In this document: one piece after another, positions 1-11,517 of the stretch | How positions within the stretch are numbered: position 1 is the stretch's first letter | Layout: the number at the start of each line of letters is the position of its first letter | Position numbers and translations under genes: made by a program | DNA from: Hemibagrus wyckioides | Taxonomy: Eukaryota; Chordata; Actinopteri; Siluriformes; Bagridae | DNA length: 64,000 bases | Assembly (NCBI RefSeq): GCF_019097595.1 | Contig: NC_080715.1 | Coordinates: 25,147,073 to 25,211,072 of the forward strand | Direction of reading: 5' to 3' | The notes under the pieces: generated by a model | The model's database searches: none | The model's input: only the letters and a program-made list of their open reading frames with translations | Told to the model about the DNA's origin: nothing

Positions 1-116
1 TGGGCAGTGATGTACAACACACACACACACACAAACATCAGGCAGTGATGTACAACACACACACACACACACACAAACATTGGGCAGTGATGTACAACAC
101 ACACACACACACAAAC
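1..116. repeat. CA-rich minisatellite in drc1 intron 6
   Basis: Three tandem copies of a roughly 40-bp unit, each beginning GGCAGTGATGTACAA, then a CA run of variable length, then AAAC. Copies start near 2, 41 and 82. Degenerate partial copies (GGCAATGATGTTCAA) follow to about 195. It may continue left of the window. Unit and sequence differ from the large array to the right. Confidence 0.85.
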
Positions 117-249
117 CCAGAACAGTGTAGTAGTTCCAACACAAACACAATGCAATGATGGATTGTACAGCACACACAGGGCAATGATGTTCAAATGTGG
201 TGAATGTAAAAAAAATTAAACACACAAAATATGTAACAGTTCACTCTAC

Positions 250-336
250 CTCTTTGTCGCTTCGTTCCTTTCTCTGCTGCTCCCATTCCTTCTTGCTGTT
301 TGTGAGCAAATCCGTCCACTCGTCATTGAACGAGCG
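250..336 (-). CDS. drc1: drc1 coding exon 6
   Basis: This 87-bp exon (29 codons, phase 0) has acceptor GGTTACAG and donor GTAGAG. It reads RSFNDEWTDLLTNSKKEWEQ followed by QRKERSDKE. This aligns with the DRC1 segment of the form FE.E..ELL..NKKKWEQ that directly follows the ...NIE end of the preceding exon. The exon is too short to appear in a simple open-frame scan. The next exon must lie beyond the left edge, because bases 1-249 contain only intron with a CA-rich minisatellite. Confidence 0.9.
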
Positions 337-1570
337 CTGTAACCCAAACAGCAAACAAAAAAAGCACAAAAATTAATTTGCTTGATGTTGCATGGATGTT
401 GTCTCAGAATCTTCTAGAAAATTACTATTATTAATATGTAAGTAAACAACTTATGGCAAACCTAGTTAAAATCCAGGTATGTAAAGCTTATAGAGACTCA
501 AAAACTCAAAGCCGTAATTGCTCCCACATAGAGACTACATATGTACAATGAGCAGACCCTAAAGGGGTCTGAATTCTTTCTTTACCTACTGTAGTGTATG
601 ACAAGAATCTATAAACCTGATAATGCAATTATGCAAAGGATTATAAAACTATCATAAATAGCAGTATATGATGTATATAATAAATACTGTATATAATTAA
701 TAGACCTAAACAATATAAAAACATAGCGTCTGCACCGCACCTCAATTAAGTCCAGCTCTTTTCTATAGTCTTTCTTCAGACTTGATATCTGTTCCTGCAT
801 CCTTTCAATAAGGAGATCCACTTCTTCTGCCTCCCTTTTACGATCTTTCACAAAACGAGCTTGTTTTGCTTTCAGCTCCTGCACACAAAAGTAAACTTCT
901 GTTGAGTTTGTATGTTTGTGTATGTGTGTCTGTGTGTGTGTGTGTATTTGTATTTGTGTATATGTACCTGCTGCAATTCACTGATGAGCTTGTCCTTGTC
1001 TTCAATAATTTGCCAACAAAGCTGTTGCTGTCGTCTTAGTTCGTCTTTCAACTTCTGAGGGATATTCATTGTCTTGGCCTCAGTCAACTTGTTCATGATC
1101 TTATTGAACTTCTCTGTGCTGGACTTGACCTCATTTTCCAGCTTCTCCAATCTGTCCAAGATCAGAGCATGTTTGGGAACAATGGAGAAATAAGAAACAG
1201 ATGATGCAAACAGTGTCTCAGTTTGTGTCCAAAAAAGTCCAAAAAATGTCAAATGACATACAGGAACATAACATACTTGGAATCAAATCTGAGTGTGTGT
1301 GTGTATATGTGTGTGTATTTCTGTGTCTATGTTTGTGTTTATGTGTGTGTGTTTCTGTGTGTGTGTGTGTGTGTGTGTGTTTGTACCTTAGTCTGTTTGC
1401 CTCCCTTAGTTTTTCTCTCCTCTTTAACTCTCTGGCATCTGCTGCCACCAAAATGTTGGTCACTAGCTCAGTGCCATCAGCTTTCAATTTAGTCATGTGC
1501 TGCAACAAGGACAAGTGACCAATATAAATACAGTACACTGAATACAGCTAAGAAAAAAGGTTTATAAATG

Positions 1571-1617
<47 letters not shown>

Positions 1618-2668
1618 AACTTCTCTTACTCTTTCACTTTGCTCCATCTGTCTCTGAAATGGGAGAGCATCCTCCTTCTTCTGGACATCATCTCCAACTG
1701 CTTGTCTTTAGTTTTTCATTAAAGAAAAATATACAACAGACAACAGTCAAAATAAGAATGCTAGCTAAAATCTAAAAGCAAAAAATGCAGTTATAGTTAA
1801 TAAAATAATATAATAATTATTTATAGTCTAATAGACTAATATAGTTCTAAATAATAATATCATTAACATATAATATCATTAACATAGTTTAAGTTAATAT
1901 CAGTTAGAGCAATGTTCGCATAGTGGAGTCCCTGAAGAAAAGTCATTAGTTTGTTTTTTTTTTTACATTGCTGTAAACACCAACTCAACATTATCAAAGT
2001 TGCATTCATTATTGGGATTTTATCATAACCAAAAATTAGCTTTGAGAGCCCCAAGGTTCAGCAGTGTAACATAGCCTACTACAGGCATGGTGAAGTGTAT
2101 CACATGTACTGATAGTTAGAAACTAAACGAACAGAGATTAAAAATTAGCCCGAGGCATGAATCAAACCCTCCAACCCCACAAGGGAGGGAAACTGCTAAT
2201 GTCTAAGGCCAGAAAGTATACTCACTGTAATACATTTCAGGTTTCATGCTGATTATGACCCTGGTTCTTATATTTATTATCATATGAAATAAATATGTTA
2301 AATCCAAAAATAAAAACAAATAGTTTTCTAAAATATCATTAACCTGAACCTAATGCAGAAGGTTCAGAAAATGAAAAGCTCTAATTAATAAGCAGAATAC
2401 TACTGCACACATTTACATAATGTATATAATACTGGTATAGTTCATAAAAAGTGTAGCCAAATGGGTACCTGATTACCCTCAGTGAACTGAATCACACCCA
2501 GCTTTCTCCCTGACAGACACAGAGATAAACTTACCGTTTTCTGGCCTGGACTCGTGCAGCAACACGCTTTCGGCGAGCCTCGATTCTGGTCTCGGCAGAT
2601 GGTCCAGCCTCAGCTTTTTTCTTCAACAAAACTCTTGAAGGTAGCATTTTGTTACTCTCCAAAAACAT
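250..2668 (-). CDS. drc1: Dynein regulatory complex subunit 1 (DRC1/CCDC164), 5' part, six exons; gene continues past base 1
   Basis: DRC1 is a coiled-coil subunit of the nexin-dynein regulatory complex, which links neighbouring doublets of motile cilia and flagella and controls dynein. Six exons join as complement(250..336, 741..878, 968..1151, 1387..1499, 1630..1705, 2535..2668), giving 244 codons with no stop and GT-AG borders throughout. Recognised from family memory: the segments GTELVTNI, LEKLENEVK, EDKDKLISELQQ and LLIERMQEQ, in the same order as in vertebrate DRC1, in the N-terminal coiled-coil region (NYD-SP28 type). The start is the first ATG (2668-2666) after an in-frame TAA in the upstream region; a second in-frame ATG lies at 2647-2645. 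Full-length DRC1 is roughly 700 residues or more, so about two thirds lies off the left edge. No frameshift or lost splice site is seen. The upstream neighbours are a hAT relic and the satellite array. Confidence 0.93.
337..740 (-). other. drc1 intron 5, no gene seen
   Basis: A 404-bp AT-rich intron bounded by GTGCGG and TTACAG on the sense strand. The only structure noted is a short perfect inverted repeat, CAGACCC (553-559) and GGGTCTG (565-571), with a 5-base loop. No coding match or mobile element is recognised. Confidence 0.75.
741..878 (-). CDS. drc1: drc1 coding exon 5
   Basis: This 138-bp exon (46 codons, phase 0 at both ends) has acceptor TGTGCAG and donor GTGCGG. It reads ELKAKQARFVKDRKREAEEV, then DLLIERMQEQISSLKKDYRK and ELDLIE. 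The LLIERMQEQ and (Y/F)RKEL..IE positions match DRC1. Highly charged coiled coil. The reading frame stays open past the donor for some distance, but the family match stops exactly at ELDLIE. Confidence 0.93.
911..962. repeat. GT/CA-rich tract in drc1 intron 4
   Basis: An interrupted TG repeat on the plus strand (CA on the drc1 sense strand) filling most of the 89-bp intron 879-967. It starts only a few bases downstream of the exon 4 donor. Confidence 0.85.
968..1151 (-). CDS. drc1: drc1 coding exon 4
   Basis: This 184-bp exon has acceptor GGACAG and donor GTACAT. One base completes the Arg codon, then it reads LEKLENEVKSSTEKFNKIMN, continues through IPQKLKDELRRQQQL and ends EDKDKLISELQQ in phase 0. 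LEKLENEVK and the EDK(D/N)KLISELQQ motif match DRC1 from memory at near identity. The heptad pattern predicts coiled coil. The donor is followed by a second CA-rich tract on the sense strand. Confidence 0.95.
1293..1384. repeat. GT/CA microsatellite in drc1 intron 3
   Basis: About 90 bp of interrupted TG repeat on the plus strand, with one pure TG run of about 24 bases near 1356-1380. On the sense strand it is a CA tract abutting the exon 3 donor at 1386. Confidence 0.95.
1387..1499 (-). CDS. drc1: drc1 coding exon 3
   Basis: This 113-bp exon has acceptor TTGCAG and donor GTACAA. It reads HMTKLKADGTELVTNILVAA followed by DARELKRREKLREANRLR. The GTELVTNI...V...D.RE..RR pattern is a hallmark of vertebrate DRC1 and is the strongest single identification in the window. 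It ends two bases into an Arg codon that exon 4 completes. The donor is followed at once by a long CA-repeat tract on the sense strand. Confidence 0.95.
1574..1615. repeat. (AT)21 microsatellite in drc1 intron 2
   Basis: A perfect AT dinucleotide run of 42 bp inside the 130-bp intron 1500-1629, close to the exon 2 donor. Likely to be polymorphic in length. Confidence 0.97.
1630..1705 (-). CDS. drc1: drc1 coding exon 2
   Basis: This 76-bp exon begins with one base that completes the split Arg codon of exon 1, then reads QAVGDDVQKKEDALPFQRQM and ends EQSER in phase 0. The acceptor is CTAAAG, with a modest pyrimidine tract (ATTTTTCTTT) about 20 bases upstream. The donor is GTAAGA. The segment is a weakly conserved acidic/polar linker in DRC1, so support comes mainly from phase, borders and position between two clearly conserved exons. 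Confidence 0.8.
1706..2534 (-). other. drc1 intron 1, AT-rich, no gene seen
   Basis: An 829-bp intron between the exon 1 donor and the exon 2 acceptor. It is AT-rich with short direct repeats (ATATCATTAACATA near 1858-1886). A minus-strand open frame of 63 codons (1863-2054) has no family resemblance. Around 2154-2178 the minus strand contains GGGTTTGATTCATGCC, faintly like a tRNA-type B box, which might be a relic of a SINE, but no A box or tail is seen. Confidence 0.6.
2535..2668 (-). CDS. drc1: drc1 coding exon 1 (start codon exon)
   Basis: Reading leftward from ATG at 2668-2666, the exon encodes MFLESNKMLPSRVLLKKKAE, then a basic Arg/Ala-rich stretch (ETRIEARRKRVAARVQARKR). The stretch matches the start of the conserved DRC1 N-terminus (the RIQARR...RIAAR type of motif). 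The donor is GTAAGT at 2534-2529 and splits the last codon after two bases. Both candidate ATGs have a purine at -3 (G for 2668, A for 2647). The open frame upstream ends at a TAA inside the X-box-like site, so no longer start is possible unless an upstream exon exists. The residues before the basic stretch are poorly conserved in the family, so the exact start is less certain than the exon itself. Confidence 0.85.
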
Positions 2669-2721
2669 AACCAGCAATTCACTCTGACTTACTGTGAGCT
2701 GTAATGAAATAGTGATTCTCT

Positions 2722-2734
2722 GTTACTTAGCAAC
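2722..2734 (-). promoter_or_regulatory. X-box-like RFX binding site upstream of drc1
   Basis: GTTACTTAGCAAC is an imperfect palindrome. It fits the RFX X-box form GTNRC(C/T)-N(0-3)-RGYAAC with GTTACT, a 1-base spacer and AGCAAC. It lies 54 bp upstream of the drc1 ATG. RFX2/RFX3 drive many motile-cilium genes through promoter-proximal X-boxes (established knowledge). Use of this particular site is inferred from motif, position and gene identity. Confidence 0.65.
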
Positions 2735-2773
2735 GCAAGACGCAACAGAATCCAAATCAGAATGTTGCATACG

Positions 2774-2860
2774 TAGGGTAACCATACGTCCTCTTTTTCC
2801 CGGACATCTAAAAACATGCGTCCGGCCGGGATTTCTAAATCTCCTAAAATGTCCGGGATT
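2774..2860 (+). mobile_element. Probable 5' end of a hAT-type DNA transposon
   Basis: The sequence starts TAGGGTAACCATACGTCCTC and continues with TTTTTCCCGGACAT, a pattern I recall from the ends of fish hAT elements. It contains a 9-bp inverted repeat CCCGGACAT (2799-2807) and ATGTCCGGG (2849-2857) with a CCGGCCGGG in between. A plus-strand transposase remnant follows in the right orientation. The 8 bp just before (2766-2773, TGCATACG) would be the target duplication, but the matching right end was not found. Confidence 0.5.
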
Positions 2861-2932
2861 CGGCTTTTGCTTTCTACACTCGTCATTAATTGTATGCGTT
2901 TTTGCATTGCTTTCACCTTTCTCTCTGTTTTA

Positions 2933-3350
2933 GCTGCTCGCACTTATTTTGTGAGATTGGGTAAAACAGATGATGCTGTTACTGATGCGGAGTGAGTTTT
3001 TGCATCCCACACCACGAAGCATCACAATAGCTATAGATCAATGGACTGCACGTCTGCCTTGTTAAAAAGGCTTTCCCTGATTCTGAGACAGCGCAAAAAA
3101 GTTTCAAGCGCTCGTATGAAGACTGAAGCAATGGTTAATGCTGTGATAGTGCCACATTCGGTCGACATAGCTCTGAAAGCACTGGAAGACACACCTTATT
3201 GTGGTGTTTCTACTGATGGAAGCCATCACGGTGAAAATATTGCCTCTGCTTATTCAGTATTTTGATTGGAAGAATGGTGGTGTGCAAAGTAAATTAGTCG
3301 AAGTTAAAAACACCCCAAATGAGTCAGCTGAGACTTTCATGCCTATTTGA
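2933..3350 (+). pseudogene. Decayed hAT-type transposase fragment
   Basis: Read from 2933, the frame gives AARTYFVRLGKTDDAVTDAE, a stop (TGA 2993-2995), then KHHNSYRSMDCTSALLK and later HSVDIALKALEDTPYCGVST followed by DGSHHGEN. After about 3240 the match moves to the +1 frame: LIQYFDWKNGGVQSKLVEVK, NTPNESAET, ending at TGA 3348-3350. The KHH.S..S.DC, VSTDGS.HG and QYFDWK.G..SKL.EVK.TPNETA segments resemble hAT-superfamily (BED/DUF4371-like) transposases common in fish genomes. The Asp in STDG may be the first catalytic acid of the RNase H-like core. The N-terminal zinc finger and all of the C-terminal half are missing. One stop and one frameshift make it non-functional. Family assignment rests on memory, without a search. 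Confidence 0.75.
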
Positions 3351-3640
3351 TTGGTAATCAGGGACTATTGGGAAACATTCCGTTGTGCTGGAGTTGACAC
3401 AGAACATTATCATTAAATGTATACAGGGCAGAAATATAAATAGGGTACTTGGGAAACACGTGCAGAAATGTGCAAATTCAAAGGGCAAAGGAATAAAGGA
3501 TGTGTTCAGTACTGAGTTGAGTTGAAATATATGTATAGGGAAATGAAAAAATTAGTTTAATTATTTAGTAACATAAATATAAAAGTAAAATCAACAAAAT
3601 ACCAATATAAATAAAATATAAATGTCATTTTAATGTTATT
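3351..3640. other. AT-rich spacer, nothing recognised
   Basis: About 290 bp with no open frame of interest and no recognised repeat. It could be degenerate remainder of the hAT element, as no right terminus is visible. Confidence 0.6.
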
Positions 3641-3860
3641 TAACTTCGCCGAAATCGTGTACGTACAGTACACCCATTACGACACGCTATTGGACGGAAA
3701 GGTTGGAAGTAGCCAATCACAGAGCATTAACAGTTTTACCTAGCTGCTGATTGGCTGGTAGCTACGCTGCTTTGTATGCGTGATGTCGCGGTTCATCTCC
3801 CCGCCCCTTGTGCCCGGTTCAACACGCGCGTATTTTCCGTGAATCAGTGATCTCAGTGAT
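3641..3860 (+). promoter_or_regulatory. CpG-rich, CCAAT/GC-box promoter-like segment
   Basis: This segment is clearly richer in GC and CpG than its surroundings. It has an inverted CCAAT at 3689-3693, a direct CCAAT at 3713-3717, another inverted CCAAT at 3750-3754, a GC box CCCCGCCCC at 3799-3807, CGCGCG-like sequence near 3824, and a GTGTAC/GTACAC inverted repeat at 3657-3673. This combination is typical of a promoter or of the regulatory end of a mobile element. No coding exon follows: about 175 bp further right the satellite array begins. It may be a remote part of the drc1 promoter, a promoter for an unidentified gene, or a mobile-element relic. Confidence 0.4.
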
Positions 3861-4033
3861 TTTTCCCTTGGTGTTTATACAGGCGATACTGTACTCTGTT
3901 TTTATGTCAAACATTTATTTCTTTTAAGGGTAATGTATTAAGCTAAGGTTTTAATGGAATTAAAGTGTTTTGGGAGCACGATTGGGGTCATACTTAGGGG
4001 TTATTTCTAAAAAATAAGCATTTACAGTACAGC
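3861..4033. other. Unique flank immediately left of the satellite array
   Basis: AT-rich sequence without recognisable genes. It ends TTTACAGTACAGCA and the first array unit starts at 4034 with GACTAAAA. The junction is abrupt, with no run of degenerate units. Confidence 0.7.
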
Positions 4034-5332
4034 AGACTAAAACACACACCTATACACACTCACACACCACGTGACTAAAACACACACCTATACACACACA
4101 CCACGTGACTAAAATACACACCTATACACACAAACCACGTGACTAAAACACACACCTATACACACACCACGTGACTAAAACACACACCTATACACACTCA
4201 CACACCACGTGACTAAAATACACACCTATACACACTCACACACCATGTGACTAAAACACACACCTATACACACACACACCACGTGACTAAAACACACACC
4301 TATACACACTCACACACCACGTGACTAAAATACACATCTATACACACACACACACCACGTGACTAAAACACACACCTATACACACTCACACACCACGTGA
4401 CTAAAACACACACCTATACACACTCACACACCACGTGACTAAAATACACACCTATACACACTCACACACCACGTGACTAAAACACACACCTATACACACT
4501 CACACACCACGTGACTAAAATACACACCTATACACACTCACACACCACGTGACTAAAACACACACCTATACACACACACACCACGTGACTAAAATACACA
4601 CCTATACACACTCACACACCACGTGACTAAAACACACACCTATACACACTCACACACCACGTGACTAAAATACACAACTATACACACACACCACGTGACT
4701 AAAATACACACCTATACACACACACACCATGTGACTAAAATACACACCTATACACACACACACCCCGTGACTAAAATACACACCTATACACACACACACC
4801 ACGTGACTAAAATACACACCTATACACACACACACACCACGTGACTAAAATACACACCTATACACACTCACACACCATGTGACTAAAACACACACCTATA
4901 CACACACACACCACGTGACTAAAACACACACCTATACACACTCACACACCACGTGACTAAAATACACATCTATACACACACACACACCACGTGACTAAAA
5001 CACACACCTATACACACTCACACACCACGTGACTAAAACACACACCTATACACACTCACACACCACGTGACTAAAATACACACCTATACACACACACACC
5101 ACGTGACTAAAACACACACCTATACACACTCACACACCACGTGACTAAAATACACAACTATACACACACACACACCATGTGACTAAAATACACACCTATA
5201 CACACTCACACACCACGTGACTAAAACACACACCTATACACACACACACCACGTGACTAAAATACACACCTATACACACTCACACACCACGTGACTAAAA
5301 CACACACCTATACACACTCACACACCACGTGA

Positions 5333-8300
5333 CTAAAATACACAACTATACACACACACCACGTGACTAAAATACACACCTATACACACACACACCATGT
5401 GACTAAAATACACACCTATACACACACACACCCCGTGACTAAAATACACACCTATACACACACACACCACGTGACTAAAATACACACCTATACACACACA
5501 CACCACGTGACTAAAATACACACCTATACACACACACACCCCGTGACTAAAATACACACCTATACACACACACACCACGTGACTAAAATACACACCTATA
5601 CACACACACACCACGTGACTAAAATACACAACTTTACACACACACACCACGTGACTAAAATACACACCTATACACACAAAACCATGTGACTAAAATATAC
5701 ACCTATACACACACACACCACATGACTAAAACACACACCTATATGCACTCACACACCACGTGACTAAAATACACACCTATACACACACACACCATGTGAC
5801 TAAAACACACACCTATACACACTCACACACCACGTGACTAAAACACACCTATACACACACACCACGTGACTAAAATACACACCTATACACACACACCACG
5901 TGACTAAAACACAGACCTATACACACACCACGTGACTAAAACACACACCTATACACACTCACACACCACGTGACTAAAATACACACCTATACACACTCAC
6001 ACACCATGTGACTAAAACACACACCTATACACACTCACACACCACGTGACTAAAATACACACCTATACACACTCACACACCATGTGACTAAAACACACAC
6101 CTATACACACTCACACACCACGTGACTAAAATACACATCTATACACACACACACACCACGTGACTAAAATACACACCTATACACACTCACACCACGTGAC
6201 TAAAACACACACCTATACACACTCACACACCATGTGACTAAAATACACATCTATACACACACACACACCACGTGACTAAAATACACACCTATACACACTC
6301 ACACACCACGTGACTAAATCACACACCTATACACATTCACAGACCACGTGACTAAAACACACAACTATACACACTCACACACCACGTGACTAAAATACAC
6401 ACCTATACACACTCACACACCACGTGACTAAAACACACACCTATACACACACACACCACGTGACTAAAATACACACCTATACACACACACAAAACGTGAC
6501 TAAAATACACACCTATACACAAACGCACCATGTGACTAAAATACACAACTATACACACACACACACCACGTGACTAAAATACACACCTATACACACAAAA
6601 CCATGTGACTAAAATACACACCTATACACACACACACCACGTGACTAAAATACACACCTATACACAAACGCACCACGTGACTAAAATACACACCTATACA
6701 CACACACACCACGTGACTAAAATACACACCTATACACACAAAACCATGTGACTAAAATACACACCTATACACACACACACCACGTGACTAAAATACACAC
6801 CTATACACTCACACACCACGTGACTAAAACACACACCTATACACACTCACACACCACGTGACTAAAACACACACCTATACACACTCACACACCACGTGAC
6901 TAAAATACACACCTATACACACTCACACACCACGTGACTAAAACACACACCTATACACACTCACACACCACGTGACTAAAATACACACCTATACACACTC
7001 ACACACCACGTGACTAAAACACACACCTATACACACACACACCATGTGACTAAAATACACACCTATACACACTCACACACCACGTGACTAAAACACACAC
7101 CTATACACACTCACACACCACGTGACTAAAATACACAACTATACACACACACCACGTGACTAAAATACACACCTATACACACACACCATGTGACTAAAAT
7201 ACACACCTATACACACACACACCCCGTGACTAAAATACACACCTATACACACACACACCACGTGACTAAAATACACACCTATACACACACACACCACGTG
7301 ACTAAAATGCACAACTTTACACACACACACCACATGACTAAAATACACACCTATACACACAAAACCATGTGACTAAAATATACACCTATACACACACACA
7401 CCACATGACTAAAACACACACCTATATGCACTCACACACCACGTGACTAAAATACACACCTATACACACACACACCATGTGACTAAAACACACACCTATA
7501 CACACTCACACACCACGTGACTAAAACACACCTATACACACACACCACGTGACTAAAACACAGACCTATACACACACCACGTGACTAAAACACACACCTA
7601 TACACACTCACACACCACGTGACTAAAATACACACCTATACACACTCACACACCATGTGACTAAAACACACACCTATACACACACACACCACGTGACTAA
7701 AATACACACCTATCCACACTCACACACCCACGTGACTAAAACACACACCTATACACACACACACCACGTGACTAAAATACACACCTATACACACTCACAC
7801 ACCACGTGACTAAAACACACACCTATACACACTCACACACCACGTGACTAAAATACACAACTATACACACACACCACGTGACTAAAATACACACCTATAC
7901 ACACACACACCATGTGACTAAAATACACACCTATACACACACACACCCCGTGACTAAAATACACACCTATACACACACACACCACGTGACTAAAATACAC
8001 ACCTATACACACACACACCACGTGACTAAAATACACACCTATACACACACACACCCCGTGACTAAAATACACACCTATACACACACACACCACGTGACTA
8101 AAATACACACCTATACACACACACACCACGTGACTAAAATACACAACTTTACACACACACACCACGTGACTAAAATACACACCTATACACACAAAACCAT
8201 GTGACTAAAATATACACCTATACACACACACACCACATGACTAAAACACACACCTATATGCACTCACACACCACGTGACTAAAATACACACCTATACACA

Positions 8301-11300
8301 CACACACCATGTGACTAAAACACACACCTATACACACTCACACACCACGTGACTAAAACACACCTATACACACACACCACGTGACTAAAATACACACCTA
8401 TACACACACACCACGTGACTAAAACACAGACCTATACACACACCACGTGACTAAAACACACACCTATACACACTCACACACCACGTGACTAAAATACACA
8501 CCTATACACACTCACACACCATGTGACTAAAACACACACCTATACACACTCACACACCACGTGACTAAAATACACACCTATACACACTCACACACCATGT
8601 GACTAAAACACACACCTATACACACTCACACACCACGTGACTAAAACACACACCTATACACACACACACCATGTGACTAAAATACACACCTATACACACT
8701 CACACACCACGTGACTAAAACACACACCTATACACACTCACACACCACGTGACTAAAATACACAACTATACACACACACCACGTGACTAAAATACACACC
8801 TATACACACACACACCATGTGACTAAAATACACACCTATACACACACACACCCCGTGACTAAAATACACACCTATACACACACACACCACGTGACTAAAA
8901 TACACACCTATACACACACACACCACGTGACTAAAATGCACAACTTTACACACACACACCACATGACTAAAATACACACCTATACACACAAAACCATGTG
9001 ACTAAAATATACACCTATACACACACACACCACATGACTAAAACACACACCTATATGCACTCACACACCACGTGACTAAAATACACACCTATACACACAC
9101 ACACCATGTGACTAAAACACACACCTATACACACTCACACACCACGTGACTAAAACACACCTATACACACACACCACGTGACTAAAACACAGACCTATAC
9201 ACACACCACGTGACTAAAACACACACCTATACACACTCACACACCACGTGACTAAAATACACACCTATACACACTCACACACCATGTGACTAAAACACAC
9301 ACCTATACACACACACACCACGTGACTAAAATACACACCTATACACACTCACACACCACGTGACTAAAACACACACCTATACACACACACACCACGTGAC
9401 TAAAATACACACCTATACACACTCACACACCACGTGACTAAAACACACACCTATACACACTCACACACCACGTGACTAAAATACACAACTATACACACAC
9501 ACCACGTGACTAAAATACACACCTATACACACACACACCATGTGACTAAAATACACACCTATACACACACACACCCCGTGACTAAAATACACACCTATAC
9601 ACACACACACCACGTGACTAAAATACACACCTATACACACACACACCACGTGACTAAAATACACACCTATACACACACACACCCCGTGACTAAAATACAC
9701 ACCTATACACACACACACCACGTGACTAAAATACACACCTATACACACACACACCACGTGACTAAAATACACAACTTTACACACACACACCACGTGACTA
9801 AAATACACACCTATACACACAAAACCATGTGACTAAAATATACACCTATACACACACACACCACATGACTAAAACACACACCTATATGCACTCACACACC
9901 ACGTGACTAAAATACACACCTATACACACACACACCATGTGACTAAAACACACACCTATACACACTCACACACCACGTGACTAAAACACACCTATACACA
10001 CACACCACGTGACTAAAATACACACCTATACACACACACCACGTGACTAAAACACAGACCTATACACACACCACGTGACTAAAACACACACCTATACACA
10101 CTCACACACCACGTGACTAAAATACACACCTATACACACTCACACACCATGTGACTAAAACACACACCTATACACACTCACACACCACGTGACTAAAATA
10201 CACACCTATACACACTCACACACCATGTGACTAAAACACACACCTATACACACTCACACACCACGTGACTAAAATACACATCTATACACACACACACACC
10301 ACGTGACTAAAATACACACCTATACACACTCACACCACGTGACTAAAACACACACCTATACACACTCACACACCATGTGACTAAAATACACATCTATACA
10401 CACACACACACCACGTGACTAAAATACACACCTATACACACTCACACACCACGTGACTAAAACACACACCTATACACACTCACACACCACGTGACTAAAA
10501 CACACACCTATACACACTCGCACACCACGTGACTAAAATACACACCTATACACACTCACACACCACGTGACTAAAACACACACCTATACACACACACACC
10601 ACGTGACTAAAATACACACCTATACACACACACAAAACGTGACTAAAATACACACCTATACACAAACGCACCATGTGACTAAAATACACAACTATACACA
10701 CACACACACCACGTGACTAAAATACACACCTATACACACAAAACCATGTGACTAAAATACACACCTATACACACACACACCACGTGACTAAAATACACAC
10801 CTATACACAAACGCACCACGTGACTAAAATACACACCTATACACACACACACCACGTGACTAAAATACACACCTATACACACAAAACCATGTGACTAAAA
10901 TACACACCTATACACACACACACCACGTGACTAAAATACACACCTATACACTCACACACCACGTGACTAAAACACACACCTATACACACTCACACACCAC
11001 GTGACTAAAACACACACCTATACACACTCACACACCACGTGACTAAAATACACACCTATACACACTCACACACCACGTGACTAAAACACACACCTATACA
11101 CACTCACACACCACGTGACTAAAATACACACCTATACACACTCACACACCACGTGACTAAAACACACACCTATACACACACACACCATGTGACTAAAATA
11201 CACACCTATACACACTCACACACCACGTGACTAAAACACACACCTATACACACTCACACACCACGTGACTAAAATACACAACTATACACACACACCACGT

Positions 11301-11517
11301 GACTAAAATACACACCTATACACACACACACCATGTGACTAAAATACACACCTATACACACACACACCCCGTGACTAAAATACACACCTATACACACACA
11401 CACCACGTGACTAAAATACACACCTATACACACACACACCACGTGACTAAAATGCACAACTTTACACACACACACCACATGACTAAAATACACACCTATA
11501 CACACAAAACCATGTGA
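5333..11517. repeat. Higher-order repeat zone 1 (shifts near 1.6-2.5 kb)
   Basis: A 345-bp block of ordered unit variants (AACTATA, CATGTG, CCCGTG, ... AACTTTA, CACACAAAAC) occurs at 5333-5677, 7848-8192 and 9476-9820 with the same order. A shorter relative with a TGCACAACTTT unit occurs at 7160-7360, 8753-8989 and 11269-11505 (also 14051-14287 to the right of the zone). Shifts are 2,515 bp (5333 to 7848), 2,516 bp (8753 to 11269) and 1,628 bp (7848 to 9476). The surrounding CAGACCTATA and TATGCACTC marker units travel with the blocks. Confidence 0.85.

Noticed and set aside
872..1252. A 126-codon continuous minus-strand frame as a single exon
   Set aside because: Only the middle (968-1151) matches DRC1. 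The start is intron upstream of the acceptor and the end is the CA tract after the donor.
1201..1518. Plus-strand frames of 89-105 codons rich in Cys/Val
   Set aside because: They are the opposite strand of drc1 exon 3 and the translated GT microsatellite.
1218..1538. Minus-strand frame extending past drc1 exon 3 on both sides
   Set aside because: The His/Thr-rich tail is the translated CA repeat after the donor, and the N-terminal part precedes a good TTGCAG acceptor. Only 1387-1499 is exon.
1863..2054. A 63-codon minus-strand frame in drc1 intron 1
   Set aside because: No family resemblance, AT-rich intron sequence and no splice-border support.
2154..2178. Possible tRNA-derived SINE (B-box-like GGGTTTGATTC on the minus strand)
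   Set aside because: Two mismatches to the B box, no A box at the right distance and no tail; too weak to list as an element.
2689..2943. Overlapping open frames of about 80 codons on both strands upstream of drc1
   Set aside because: They cover the promoter and the hAT terminus region, with no recognisable product on either strand.
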